From the NCBI RefSeq assembly GCF_024435355.1, contig NZ_JAMJWG010000009.1, positions 186,001-250,000 on the forward strand: a DNA stretch of 64,000 nucleotides. The letters run 5' to 3'. The position numbers were made by a program, and so were the translations under genes. Below the pieces are notes generated by a model that was not told the DNA's origin, searched no databases, and saw only the letters and a program-made list of their open reading frames with translations. This DNA is from Streptomyces odontomachi (GTDB taxonomy: Bacteria; Actinomycetota; Actinomycetes; Streptomycetales; Streptomycetaceae). How positions within the stretch are numbered: position 1 is the first letter of the stretch; each line of letters begins with the position of its first letter. Shown here in pieces: positions 33,166 to 41,936 of the stretch.

Positions 33166-34173
33166 TCAGGGGAGGGTAACGACCGTGGCCGCGTATGCGA
33201 GGCCCGCCCCGAAGCCGATGACGAGCGCGGTGTCTCCGCTCTTCGCCTCGCCGGTCGCCAGGAGCCGCTCCATTGCGAGCGGGATCGAGGCGGCCGAGGT
33301 GTTGCCGGTGGTCTCCACGTCACGGGCGACCGTGACCGACTCCGGCAGCTTCAACGTCTTCACCATCGAGTCGATGATCCGCATGTTGGCCTGGTGCGGA
33401 ATGAAGACATCCAGGTCGCTCGGGCTGATCCCGGCCGCGTCCAGCGCCTGCTGGGCGACCTTCGCCATCTCGAACACGGCCCAGCGGAACACCGCCTGGC
33501 CCTCCTGCGTGATCGCGGGAAATCTCTCGGGCCGGTGCGCGTCGTCGCGGTAGTCCGACCACCACACCGTCTGCTTGATGGTCTCCGACTTGTCGCCTTC
33601 GGACCCCCAGACCGTGGGCCCGATCGCCGGCTCCTTCGAGGGTCCGACGACCGCGGCGCCCGCCCCGTCACCGAACAGGAAGGCGGTCTTGCGGTCGGTG
33701 AGGTCGGTCAGGTCCGACAGCCGTTCCACGCCGATGACCAGCGCGTACTCGGCCGTGCCATCCACCACGAGCCCCTTGGCGAGGGTGAGGCCGTAGCCGA
33801 AGCCGGCACAGCCCGCCGAGATGTCGAAGGCGGCGGCCTTGTCCGTACCGAGCTGGTCCGCGATCAGCGTCGCCACCGCCGGCGTCTGCCGGAAGTTGGA
33901 GACGGTCGAGACGATGACGGCGCCGATCTGCTCCGGGGCTATTCCGGCGTCGGCGATCGCCTTGCCGGAGGCCTCCAGGGCCATCGCAGCGACGGTCTCC
34001 TCGTCGTTCGCCCAGTGCCGGGTCACGATGCCGGAGCGGGAGCGGATCCACTCGTCGGACGAGTCGATCGTCTCCAGGATCACCTCGTTGGGGACCACAC
34101 GGACCGGTCGGTAGCCTCCCACGCCCAGGATGCGCGCATGCGGGGCGCCTTTGCTCGGCTTGATCTTCGACAT
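33166..34173 (-). CDS. fabH: 3-oxoacyl-ACP synthase III (KAS III)
   Basis: Starts fatty acid synthesis by condensing acyl-CoA primers, in streptomycetes often branched ones, with malonyl-ACP. The 335-aa protein shows the Cys-His-Asn triad in DISAGCAGFGYG, IPHQANMRI and TTGNTSAAS, and a normal GFGAGL C-terminal region. It is 16 bp downstream of fabD. Confidence 0.97.
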   Translation of the reverse strand: MSKIKPSKGAPHARILGVGGYRPVRVVPNEVILETIDSSDEWIRSRSGIVTRHWANDEETVAAMALEASGKAIADAGIAPEQIGAVIVSTVSNFRQTPAVATLIADQLGTDKAAAFDISAGCAGFGYGLTLAKGLVVDGTAEYALVIGVERLSDLTDLTDRKTAFLFGDGAGAAVVGPSKEPAIGPTVWGSEGDKSETIKQTVWWSDYRDDAHRPERFPAITQEGQAVFRWAVFEMAKVAQQALDAAGISPSDLDVFIPHQANMRIIDSMVKTLKLPESVTVARDVETTGNTSAASIPLAMERLLATGEAKSGDTALVIGFGAGLAYAATVVTLP

Positions 34174-34189
34174 GCTCTCGGGCTCCTTG

Positions 34190-35215
34190 TCAGGCCGTGG
34201 TGTGGGCGACCGTGGTGTGGGCGGGCCGGGCTGCGTCGGTGGCAGGGGCGGACTCCCGCAGCAGCTCGCGGGCCGCGTCGAGGTCGTCCGGTGTCTTCAG
34301 CGCCAGCGTCCGCACGCCCTTCAGGGCACGCTTGGCGAGGCCGATCAGGGTGCCGCCCGGGCACACCTCCACGACCGCGGTGGCGCCTCGTTCGGCGAAG
34401 GTCTCCATGCACAGGTCCCAGCGCACCGGATTGGCGACCTGGCCCACCAGGCGCTCGATGACCTCGCCACCGGAGGTGACCACGTGGCCGTCCCGGTTGG
34501 AGACGTAGGTGAGCGCCGGGTCGGCCGGGGTGAGCGTCTCGGCGGCGCGCCTGAGGCGGTCGACCGCGGGCGCCATGTGGTGCGTGTGGAAGGCGCCGGC
34601 GACCTTCAGCGGCACCACCTTGCGCACGCCCTCGGGCTTGTCGGCGGCGAGCGCGGCGAGCTGCTCGGCGGTGCCGGCGGCCACGATCTGGCCCGCGCCG
34701 TTCACGTTCGCCGGGGTCAGGCCGAGGCGCTCCAGGTGCGGTACGGCGACCTCGGGGTCGCCCCCGAGCAGGGCCGCCATGCCGGTCTCGGTGACCGCGG
34801 CAGCCTCCGCCATGGCCAGGCCGCGTTCCCGTACGAAGGCGAGCGCCGCGGTCTCGTCCAGCACCCCGGCGAGCGCGGCCGCCGTGATCTCGCCGACGCT
34901 GTGGCCGGCCAGGATGCCGGGCGCGGGCAGGCCGGACGAGCCGTCGGCGGCCGGTTCAGCGGCGGCCGGCCATGAGCCGAGCGGCGCCTGCGCCAGCGCG
35001 GACACCGACAGCAGGCCCGCGGCCACCAGCAGCGGCTGTGCCACGGCGGTGTCCCGGATGGCGTCGGCGTCGGCCTTCGTCCCGTAGTGGACGAGGTCGA
35101 GTTCGATCGCATCCGACCATGCGGCGAGCCGGTCGGCGGCGCCGGGAAGATCGAGCCAGGGAGTCAGAAAACCAGGCGCCTGGGCGCCTTGACCGGGAGC
35201 GACGAGTACGAGCAC
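34190..35215 (-). CDS. fabD: Malonyl-CoA:ACP transacylase
   Basis: Transfers malonyl groups from CoA to ACP. The 341-aa protein has the N-terminal APGQGAQ oxyanion motif, the nucleophile elbow GHSVGE and the conserved arginine region LAFVRERGLAM, with the catalytic histidine in AGAFHTHHM. Start GTG 35215 has GGAGAG upstream. It is the first gene of the operon, 89 bp after fasR, and an inverted repeat lies in that gap. Confidence 0.96.
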   Translation of the reverse strand: MLVLVAPGQGAQAPGFLTPWLDLPGAADRLAAWSDAIELDLVHYGTKADADAIRDTAVAQPLLVAAGLLSVSALAQAPLGSWPAAAEPAADGSSGLPAPGILAGHSVGEITAAALAGVLDETAALAFVRERGLAMAEAAAVTETGMAALLGGDPEVAVPHLERLGLTPANVNGAGQIVAAGTAEQLAALAADKPEGVRKVVPLKVAGAFHTHHMAPAVDRLRRAAETLTPADPALTYVSNRDGHVVTSGGEVIERLVGQVANPVRWDLCMETFAERGATAVVEVCPGGTLIGLAKRALKGVRTLALKTPDDLDAARELLRESAPATDAARPAHTTVAHTTA

Positions 35216-35276
35216 TGTCCCACTCTCTCCTGTTGGCGGCCTGACCCGCCCGTGGGGACAGGGACGAAGAACCGTA

Positions 35277-35296
35277 GGGGGAATTGTAGTTCCCCC
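35277..35296. promoter_or_regulatory. Inverted repeat in the fabD promoter, candidate FasR site
   Basis: GGGGGAA (35277-35283) and TTCCCCC (35290-35296) form a perfect 7-bp inverted repeat with the spacer TTGTAG. It lies 62-81 bp upstream of fabD, in the only AT-containing stretch of the 89-bp fasR-fabD gap. FasR is known to activate this operon in S. coelicolor by binding the fabD promoter. Whether it contacts exactly this repeat is inference. Confidence 0.5.
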
Positions 35297-35304
35297 ACAA
35301 AACC

Positions 35305-36555
35305 CTAGAGCTGTCCATCTGCTTCGACCAAGCGTCCCAAGATCAGTGCGATCCGCAGGGTGAATGCGGAGCGGACGTCGGAGGGCGACCAGCCGGTGAC
35401 GTCAGTCACACGTCGAAGCCGGTAGCGGACGGTATTCGGATGCACGAAGAGCATCCGGGCGGCGCCTTCCAGGCTGCTCGCTTGTTCCAGATAGACACTC
35501 AGCGTCTCCAGCAGTGCCGAGCCCGCTTCCTCCAGCGGTCTGTAGATCTCCTCCACCAACTGTTCCCTGGCGGAGGGGTCGCCCGCGATCGCGCGCTCTG
35601 GAAGCAGATCATCCGCCAGGACCGGCCGCGGCGCGTCCTGCCACGCCGAACATGCCTTGAGTCCGGCGGCCGCGGCCTTCGCCGACCGGGTCGCGGCGAG
35701 CAGGTCGGGCAGTACCGGACCGGCCACCACCGGGCCCGCCGCGAACGGCCCGATCAGGCCCTTGGCCACCTTCAGCGGGTCGTCGCTGCCGCCCGCGATG
35801 ACCACCAGCCGGTCACCCAGCACCCCCGTCAGGACCTGGAGCTTGGCGTGCCGGCCGGCCCGCCGGATGGCCTCCACGGTGAGCTCGCTGTCACCGTCCG
35901 GCGCGGTGCCCAACACCACGCACACATGGTCGGGGGAGTTCCAGCCGAGCGCGGCGGCCCGTGAGACGGTGCCCTCGTCGGCCTCGCCGGACAGCACGGC
36001 GTTGACGACCAGCGATTCGAGGCGGGCGTCCCAGGCGCCGCGCGCCTCCGCCGCCTGCGCGTACACCTGGGCGGTCGCGAAGGCGATCTCCCGGGCGTAG
36101 ACGAGCAGCGCCTCACGCAGGGCGGACTCGTCGCCGGGTGCCGCGACCTCCTCTATCGCGGACTCCATCACCTCGATCGTGGTGCGCACCATCTCCACGG
36201 TCTGCCGTAGCGTGATCGCCCGGGTCAGCTCGCGCGGTGCGGTGCCGAAGACGTCCGTGGAGATCGCCTGCGGGGCGTCGGGGTGCCGGAACCACTCCGT
36301 GAACGCGGCGATGCCCGCCTGTGCGACCAGCCCGATCCAGGAGCGGTTCTCCGGGGGCATCGCCCGGTACCAGGGGAGCGTCTCGTCCATGCGCGCGATG
36401 GCCTGCGCGGCGAGATTGCCGGACGACTTCTCCAGCCGCTTCAGCGTCCGGGCGTGTGCGTGGCCCGGCTGCGCACCCTCGTGCGCTGCCTGCGGGTCCG
36501 GCGTCGACGCACGGTGTGCTGCGGTGTCACTCTTGCTGGCTTCGGGTTCTGGCAC
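35305..36555 (-). CDS. fasR: PucR-family activator of fatty acid synthesis
   Basis: A 416-aa regulator. The C-terminus is a PucR-type helix-turn-helix (ASSLEGAARMLFVHPNTVRYRLRRVTDVTG), preceded by a long sensor region with a GGDEF-like fold typical of CdaR/PucR proteins. Its position directly upstream of fabD is that of FasR (SCO2386 in S. coelicolor, from memory), which activates fabDHPF, and of Rv2242 in M. tuberculosis. Start GTG 36555. The N-terminal 35 residues are polar and His/Ala-rich. Confidence 0.93.
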   Translation of the reverse strand: MPEPEASKSDTAAHRASTPDPQAAHEGAQPGHAHARTLKRLEKSSGNLAAQAIARMDETLPWYRAMPPENRSWIGLVAQAGIAAFTEWFRHPDAPQAISTDVFGTAPRELTRAITLRQTVEMVRTTIEVMESAIEEVAAPGDESALREALLVYAREIAFATAQVYAQAAEARGAWDARLESLVVNAVLSGEADEGTVSRAAALGWNSPDHVCVVLGTAPDGDSELTVEAIRRAGRHAKLQVLTGVLGDRLVVIAGGSDDPLKVAKGLIGPFAAGPVVAGPVLPDLLAATRSAKAAAAGLKACSAWQDAPRPVLADDLLPERAIAGDPSAREQLVEEIYRPLEEAGSALLETLSVYLEQASSLEGAARMLFVHPNTVRYRLRRVTDVTGWSPSDVRSAFTLRIALILGRLVEADGQL

Positions 36556-36617
36556 AGGGACAAGACTGCCTTATCGGTACGGCCCTGTCCGGTGCCGGGT
36601 CTACCGTGGATGCCGTG

Positions 36618-37274
36618 ATGGATGTGAGGCGGTCCGCCGCGCGGCGGCGTGGGGGAGACAGCGCCGCCGGAATCGAGTCCCTGCACGCGTTCTCCTTCGG
36701 GTCCCACTACGACCCGGACAACCTCCGCTTCGGCGCGGTCATCGCCTGCAACGAGGAGCGTCTGGCGCCCGGCGCGGGCTTCGACGAGCACCCGCACAGC
36801 CACACGGAGATCGTGACCTGGGTCATCGAGGGCGAGCTGACCCACCGCGACTCGGCGGGCAACACCTGTGTCGTCGGCCCCGGTGACGTACAGCACCTCA
36901 GCGCGGGCGGCGGCATACGGCACGTGGAGTGCAACGAGGGCCCGGACCCGCTGGTCTTCCTCCAGATGTGGCTCGCCCCGCTGGACCCCGGCGGTGACCC
37001 CGCCTACCACGTGGTGCGCGGCATCGCGGACGCCACGCCCTACGCGCTCCCCGCGGCCGGCGCCCTGCTCCACGTACGCCGGCTCCACCCCAGCGAGCGC
37101 ACCGCCCTCCCCGACGCCCCGCACGTCTACGCCCATGTGGTGAGCGGCCGGATACGCGTCGCGGGCACCGTGCTCACCCCCGGTGACGCGGCCCGCATCA
37201 CCGCGGCGGAGGATCTGGTGGCACAGGCACCGCGGGGCGAGGGGGCGGAACTGCTGGTGTGGGAAATGACGTGA
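36618..37274 (+). CDS. Pirin-family cupin protein
   Basis: A 218-aa bicupin. The metal-binding residues appear in DEHPHSHTEIVTWV and GIRHVECNEG, and the second cupin half is shortened (LHVRRLHPSERTALP onwards). Bacterial pirins are iron-binding redox proteins, some with quercetinase activity, and their role is often regulatory. ATG 36618 is chosen. No clear ribosome site precedes it, and TACCGT 9 nt upstream could be a -10 element, so a leaderless mRNA is possible. It is divergent from fasR with 62 bp between starts. Confidence 0.85.
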   Translation: MDVRRSAARRRGGDSAAGIESLHAFSFGSHYDPDNLRFGAVIACNEERLAPGAGFDEHPHSHTEIVTWVIEGELTHRDSAGNTCVVGPGDVQHLSAGGGIRHVECNEGPDPLVFLQMWLAPLDPGGDPAYHVVRGIADATPYALPAAGALLHVRRLHPSERTALPDAPHVYAHVVSGRIRVAGTVLTPGDAARITAAEDLVAQAPRGEGAELLVWEMT

Positions 37275-37368
37275 CCGCCACGCGCCTCGCCCCCGGGCGG
37301 CCGCTACTTCCGGTACTTCCGGTCAACAGCCTTAGCCCCGCGTGACAGCGTCATGGACGTCATGGACG

Positions 37369-38193
37369 TCACGGACGCCGGAACTCCTGGAGCACCGCAT
37401 CCGTGAAGCCCGGCCAGACCTCCACCGCCCAGGGCCCGAACGCCCGGTCCGTCAGCACCGTGCAGGCCAGCTCCGCGTCCGGGTCCACCCAGAGGAAGGT
37501 GCCGGACTGCCCGAAGTGCCCGAACGTCCGCGATGAGGAGCTCGCCCCCGTCCAGTGCGGGGCCTTGCCGTCCCTGATCTCGAAGCCGAGTCCCCAGTCG
37601 TTCGGGTTCTGGTGGCCGTACCCCGGCAGCACCCCCTTCGTCCCCGGGTACTGCACCGTCATCGCCTCCGCCACCGTGCGCGGGTCGAGCAGCCGGGGTG
37701 CCTGGAGCTCGGCCGCGAACCGTGCCAGGTCGGTGACGCTCGACACCCCGTCCTTGGCGGGCGAGCCGCCGCCCTCCAGCGCCGTCGCCGTCATCCCGAG
37801 CGGCTCCCACACCGCCTGGCGCAGATACTCGGCGAACGGGATGTCCGTGGCCTTGGCGACGTGGTCGCCCAGCACCTCGAAGCCCGCGTTGGAGTAGAGC
37901 CGCCGGACGCCGGGCTCGGCCGTCACACGGTGCTCGTCGAACGCGAGCCCGCTGGTGTGCGCCAGCAGATGCCGCACCGTCGAGCCCGCGGGCCCGGCCG
38001 CCTCGTCGAGGTCGATCGCCCCCTCCTCGTACGCCACGAGCACGGCGTACGCGGCGAGCGGCTTCGTGACCGAGGCCAGCGGAAACGTACGGTCAACCGG
38101 ACCGTACGTTCCGACAACCGTCCCGTCCCCCCGGACGACGGCCGCGGCGGCGGCCGAAACCGGCCATGTCTCGATCAACGCCAAGCTCTGCAT
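37369..38193 (-). CDS. Serine hydrolase, beta-lactamase/D-Ala-D-Ala carboxypeptidase-like
   Basis: A 274-aa penicillin-binding-protein-fold hydrolase. The motifs are SVTK (SxxK), YSN (in LYSNAGFEVLG) and HFGQSG in the position of the KTG/HTG triad. No signal peptide is visible. ATG 38193 is chosen since the frame upstream runs through repetitive DNA and cannot be coding. The upstream non-coding region is the 200-bp tandem repeat array. Confidence 0.88.
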   Translation of the reverse strand: MQSLALIETWPVSAAAAAVVRGDGTVVGTYGPVDRTFPLASVTKPLAAYAVLVAYEEGAIDLDEAAGPAGSTVRHLLAHTSGLAFDEHRVTAEPGVRRLYSNAGFEVLGDHVAKATDIPFAEYLRQAVWEPLGMTATALEGGGSPAKDGVSSVTDLARFAAELQAPRLLDPRTVAEAMTVQYPGTKGVLPGYGHQNPNDWGLGFEIRDGKAPHWTGASSSSRTFGHFGQSGTFLWVDPDAELACTVLTDRAFGPWAVEVWPGFTDAVLQEFRRP

Positions 38194-38807
38194 GCCCCGA
38201 GGGTAACGACCCCCCACACGGCGACCCGTTCCGGGCCAGCCGCCCCGACGCGGCCGTCGGTTCGCCACCGTCCGTAGGGGGGTGTTTCTGTCGTGTCCGG
38301 ACCACCTGCTGGTGGTGGGTCGCTCGCGCAGTTCCCCGCGCCCCTTGAGGGGCATCCGTGTGATCGGGGCGGGCACGACGCCCGTAAGCAAAGGGGCGCG
38401 GGACTGTGACATTGTGCGGCTCCGCCGCGTGGGCGCGACCAGCCCCGACGAGGCCGTCGGTTCGCCCACCGTTCCGTAGCGGGGTGTTTCTGTCGTGTTC
38501 GGACCACCTGCTGGTGGTGGGTCGCTCGCGCAGTTCCCCGCGCCCCTTGAGGGGGACCCTGCGACCAGGGGCACGCACGACGCCCGCAAAAAAGGGGCGC
38601 GGGACTGTGACATTGTGCGGCTCCGCCGCGTGGGCGCGACAAGCCCAGACGAAGCCGTCAGTTCGCCACCGTCCGTGGGGGCTGTCTCTGTCGTATCCGG
38701 ACCACCGGCAGGTGGTGGTCGCACCCCGCAAGGAGACCCCGGGACCCCGCAAAACGGACGCACGCCAATCGGCCCCCCGCAGGGGCGCTGGAGGCGCGCG
38801 GAGCGCC
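38194..38807. other. Intergenic region occupied by repeats
   Basis: 614 bases without a gene. Most of it is the 200-bp tandem array described separately. The remaining 38717-38807 shows no gene or clear signal and is the 3' flank of the acetyltransferase gene. Confidence 0.7.
38233..38716. repeat. Tandem array of about 200-bp units (two complete, one truncated)
   Basis: The landmark GGCCGTCGGTTCG-like word occurs at about 38252, 38452 and 38652, and the words TGTTTCTGTCGTG, GGACCACCTGCTGGTGG, CGCAGTTCCCCGCGCCCCTT and GGGGCGCGGGACTGTGAC recur with the same 200-201-bp period. The third copy stops after the GGACCACC word. The same words occur once, between the arms of the inverted repeat at 31204-31372. 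Each unit contains short palindromes (for example CCACCTGCTGGTGG), so the array can fold heavily. No ORF is credible across it. Confidence 0.9.
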
Positions 38808-39326
38808 TCAGTAAGTCAGGCGCATCGCGGGCGCCGCGTTCCGCCTGAACCCCATCGACGCGTACAACGGCTCCCCCTCCTCCGACGCATGCAGATCGAT
38901 CTTGCGCACCCCACGCTCGCGGTACCAGGCGAGCAACGCCGTCATGCAGGCCCGTGAGTAACCGCGGCGGCGCAGGTCCGGGTCGGTGGCCACGCTGAAG
39001 ATGTGCCCGACGTGCCCCAGCGGGTTGCCGGGCCCCGGCAGCCGATGCTCCACGGAGCCGGCGGCGCACGCGGCCAGCGCCGGCGCCGGTGCCCCACCGG
39101 GCTGCGGCGAGCCCGCGCCCGCGCCACCGTCGCCGGGGCGGTCCACGACGAAGACCGCCAAGTCGCCGTCCGGTTCCGCGAGCCGCTTGCGCAGGATCTC
39201 CACCGCGTGCGGTTGCCAGCCGCGGTCGTCGCTGCGGTGCAGCGAGTCGAGCATGATCGTGCGGAGCCGAACGAGCTCCTCGGCGTCCTCGGGGGTGGCA
39301 CGGCGCACGGCGTTCGTGGTGCTCAT
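38808..39326 (-). CDS. GNAT-family N-acetyltransferase
   Basis: A 172-aa acetyl-CoA-dependent acetyltransferase. The motif A region reads IFSVATDPDLRRRGYSRACMTALL (the R-R-x-G-Y acetyl-CoA loop), followed by DLHASEEGEPLYASMGFR. A Pro/Gly/Ala-rich loop (residues about 75-105) is inserted in the middle. ATG 39326 is chosen; the extension to 39404 crosses the divergent merR promoter. The substrate is unknown. Confidence 0.9.
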   Translation of the reverse strand: MSTTNAVRRATPEDAEELVRLRTIMLDSLHRSDDRGWQPHAVEILRKRLAEPDGDLAVFVVDRPGDGGAGAGSPQPGGAPAPALAACAAGSVEHRLPGPGNPLGHVGHIFSVATDPDLRRRGYSRACMTALLAWYRERGVRKIDLHASEEGEPLYASMGFRRNAAPAMRLTY

Positions 39327-39389
39327 GCCCGCACGGTACCCAGCAGTCCGGAAGCCGTCGTGTTCTTTTCCGTGCCCGTCAGAAGCCGC

Positions 39390-39420
39390 TTGCTTCGAGT
39401 GCACTCCAAGGTCCTAGCGT
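39390..39420 (+). promoter_or_regulatory. MerR-type promoter with 19-bp spacer and dyad operator
   Basis: TTGCTT (39390-39395) and TAGCGT (39415-39420) make a -35/-10 pair separated by 19 bp, the over-long spacing that MerR regulators correct by twisting DNA. Inside the spacer region lies the dyad CTTCGAGTGCACTCCAAG (39393-39410), symmetric except for one base pair. The predicted transcription start falls at or next to ATG 39428, so the mRNA should be leaderless. Confidence 0.75.
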
Positions 39421-39427
39421 GGGGACC

Positions 39428-39910
39428 ATGACGGTGACGGACACCACCTACGCACCTCACCCGCCCGACGCCCCGGCCGACGGCGGTGTCGCCAATTGCG
39501 CCGCGGCGCCGGTCCACCCGCGGCCCGACGGGCGGGACCACTACACCATCAGCGAGGTCGTCGCCCTCACCGGACTGACCGCGTACACCCTGCGCTGGTA
39601 CGAGCGGATCGGCCTGATGCCGCACGTCGACCGCTCGCACACCGGGCAGCGCCGCTACTCCAACCGCGATCTGGACTGGCTCCACCTGGTGGGCAAGCTC
39701 CGGCTGACCGGCATGCCGGTGGCGGACATGGTGCGCTACGCGGAACTGGTGCGGGAGGGCGAGCACACCTTCGCCGAGCGCAGACACCTGCTGGAAGCGA
39801 CCCGCGTGGACGTGCTGTCCCGGATCGCGGAACTCCAGGACACGCTGACCGTCCTCGATTACAAGATCAGCACGTATACCGACGCCGAACCGGCGTCCGA
39901 GAGGGCTTGA
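39428..39910 (+). CDS. MerR-family transcriptional regulator
   Basis: A 160-aa regulator. The winged helix is HYTISEVVALTGLTAYTLRWYERIGLMPHVDRSHTGQRRYS, split here only by reading length, followed by a helical dimerisation region and a short C-terminus with no cysteine cluster, so it is not a metal sensor of the MerR/CueR kind. ATG 39428 fits a leaderless mRNA; the in-frame GTG 39419 lies inside the -10 box. It is co-transcribed with an aldo/keto reductase gene 6 bp downstream, so it probably senses an aldehyde or similar electrophile. Confidence 0.93.
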   Translation: MTVTDTTYAPHPPDAPADGGVANCAAAPVHPRPDGRDHYTISEVVALTGLTAYTLRWYERIGLMPHVDRSHTGQRRYSNRDLDWLHLVGKLRLTGMPVADMVRYAELVREGEHTFAERRHLLEATRVDVLSRIAELQDTLTVLDYKISTYTDAEPASERA

Positions 39911-39916
39911 GCATCG

Positions 39917-40942
39917 ATGACTTCGATCGACACGATCGACCGTACCCGGCTGGGCACCGACGGCCCCGAGGTGAGCGTCCAGGGCCTCGGCTGCATGGGC
40001 ATGAGCTGGGCCTACGGACCCACCGACTCCGACGAGGCGCGGGCCACCCTGGAACGCGCCCTGGAGCTGGGCATCACTTTCTACGACACCGCCGACGTCT
40101 ACGGCGCCAGCGCCGGTGAGAACGAGCAGTTCATCGCCCCGTTCGTGGGCGCCCACCGGGACGAGATCGTGGTGGCCACCAAGTTCGCGCTGACCATGGA
40201 TCCGAACGACCCGTACAAGCGCACCATCCGCAACGACCCGGACTACATACGCGGCGCCGTGGAGCGGAGCCTGCAACGCCTCGGCATCGACACCATCGAC
40301 CTCTACTACATGCACCGCCGCGATGTGAGCGTGCCCCTGGAGGAGTCGGTGGGCGCCATGGCCGAGCTGGTCAAGGCGGGCAAGGTGCGGCACCTGGGCC
40401 TGAGCGAGGTCACCGGGGAGGAGCTGCGCACCGCCCACGGCGTCCATCCGATCGCCGCCGTCCAGTCGGAGTGGTCGCTGTTCAGCCGGGACATCGAGGG
40501 CGGTGTGGTGCCGGCCGCCGCGGATCTCGGCGTGGCCCTGGTGCCGTACTCGCCGCTCGGCCGAGGCTTCCTCACCGGCTCCTTCGTCAGCGCCGACAAG
40601 GAGCTCGCCCAGGACGACTTCCGCCGCACCCAGCCACGTTTCACCGGCGACAACGCCGCGGCCAACGCGGCGCTCCTGGAGCCGGTGCGCAGCATCGCGC
40701 AGGCGCGCGGCGCGACCCCCGCACAGGTCGCGCTCGCCTGGGTGCAGCAGCAGGCCGAGGTCCGCGGGCTCGCGGTCGTGCCGATCCCCGGCACCCGCAA
40801 GCGCACCCGCGTCGAGGAGAACGCGGCGGCCACCCGTATCCGGCTCACCGACGACGAGCTGGCGGCGCTGGAGCCGATCGCCTCGAAGGTCGCGGGCGAC
40901 CGTTACGCCGACATGGCGTTCACCTCGGCGGGCCGGGAGTGA
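39917..40942 (+). CDS. Aldo/keto reductase
   Basis: A 341-aa NADPH-dependent reductase of the AKR superfamily. The catalytic tetrad is complete: Asp and Tyr in FYDTADVYG, Lys in VATKFAL and His in YYMHRRD. Cofactor-binding residues follow in SEWSLFSRD and PIPGTRKRTRVEEN. It is 6 bp downstream of merR. Likely substrates are toxic aldehydes or diketones. The start ATG is preceded by a GAGG-like site within the end of merR. Confidence 0.94.
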   Translation: MTSIDTIDRTRLGTDGPEVSVQGLGCMGMSWAYGPTDSDEARATLERALELGITFYDTADVYGASAGENEQFIAPFVGAHRDEIVVATKFALTMDPNDPYKRTIRNDPDYIRGAVERSLQRLGIDTIDLYYMHRRDVSVPLEESVGAMAELVKAGKVRHLGLSEVTGEELRTAHGVHPIAAVQSEWSLFSRDIEGGVVPAAADLGVALVPYSPLGRGFLTGSFVSADKELAQDDFRRTQPRFTGDNAAANAALLEPVRSIAQARGATPAQVALAWVQQQAEVRGLAVVPIPGTRKRTRVEENAAATRIRLTDDELAALEPIASKVAGDRYADMAFTSAGRE

Positions 40943-40984
40943 GGGCGGCTCCGGCGCTCCCGGGCGGGGGCGCCGGAGCGCACG

Positions 40985-41860
40985 TCACAGCTCGGACAGC
41001 AGCTGGGTCTTCTTCGCGGTGAACTCCTCGTCGGTGACCAGTCCGGCCTTGTGCAGTTCGCCCAGGTGACGGATGCGGTCGGCGATGTCGGCCGGGTCGC
41101 GGTGGGCCGCGGCGCCGACCGTCACCCGCGCGTCGTCCGGCCCGGGGGACGCCTTGAGCGCCCCCAGCACCGACGCCGCGAACGGCAGCGACTCGTGCAC
41201 CAGCCCGTAGCCCAGGCCGAAGACGACGGAGGACGGATCCTGGTCGGCACCCTCGGGACGGCTGCGCGGGGCGCCGGAGGGGTCGCGGTGCAGCAGCCGC
41301 AGATAGCCCTCGAAGAGTTCGGGGGAGCGCCACTCGACCCCGGCCAGGTCCGAGATGAGGAAACTCTGGTCGCCCGCCTTCCACTTCGCGGACGACGCGC
41401 CGGTCCAGAACCAGCGGAACGAGACCGTCTTCCCGTCGAAGGCGGCCTTGCCGTCGTAGGCCTTGAACTGCATCGGTGCCTCGGGGGCCGCCACCAGATA
41501 GCGGTCGGGGGCGTCGCCCGCCGTGCCGAAGACCAGCGGGCGCAGCTCGTCGGCGTAGTACGCGGCGAGCGTCTCGCGTTCTGCCGGCAGCACCAGACGG
41601 TAGGGGTCGTGACTCTCCTTGAGCTGGCCGGCGGCGACCTCCATCAAGGGGTCGGCGCCCGGTCTCGGCTCGAGGAGGAGCGCCACCGTCCCACGCTTGC
41701 CCGGGGTCACGCTCACCGCCGCGATCGCCTCATGGGGGATGCGGCGCTCGCCGAGCGCCTGGAACAGCTTCGGCGTGCGTATCCCCCGTTCGAAGCGGAT
41801 GTGCACAGAGTCCGACTCGAACTCCCAGGCGGCGTGAAATCCGGCCAGTACATCACCCAT
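40985..41860 (-). CDS. DUF4429-family protein with C-terminal SHOCT domain
   Basis: A 291-aa protein. The N-terminal two thirds (MGDVLAGFHAAWEFESDSV, RIPHEAIAAVSV, DPYRLVLPAERETLAAYYADEL) match my memory of the streptomycete DUF4429 family. The last 30 residues (LGELHKAGLVTDEEFTAKK) are a SHOCT oligomerisation motif. The function is unknown; the fold of such proteins resembles PH-like membrane or lipid binders. ATG 41860 is chosen by family similarity; ATG 41869 and GTG 41881 are in frame. Confidence 0.78.
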   Translation of the reverse strand: MGDVLAGFHAAWEFESDSVHIRFERGIRTPKLFQALGERRIPHEAIAAVSVTPGKRGTVALLLEPRPGADPLMEVAAGQLKESHDPYRLVLPAERETLAAYYADELRPLVFGTAGDAPDRYLVAAPEAPMQFKAYDGKAAFDGKTVSFRWFWTGASSAKWKAGDQSFLISDLAGVEWRSPELFEGYLRLLHRDPSGAPRSRPEGADQDPSSVVFGLGYGLVHESLPFAASVLGALKASPGPDDARVTVGAAAHRDPADIADRIRHLGELHKAGLVTDEEFTAKKTQLLSEL

Positions 41861-41936
41861 GCTGCTCATCGTATGCGGCACACGCTTCTTTCGTCCCCTC
41901 CCTAGACGAGCCTGTGTTTCGTTGCTTCTACGCGCG

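Noticed and set aside
38233..38716. Could the tandem array be a CRISPR?
   Set aside because: Units are about 200 bp and nearly identical throughout, with no short repeat/spacer alternation and no cas gene.
38194..39069. Extension of the serine hydrolase frame upstream of ATG 38193
   Set aside because: The extension translates the 200-bp tandem repeats and the opposite part of the acetyltransferase gene, so it cannot be real protein.
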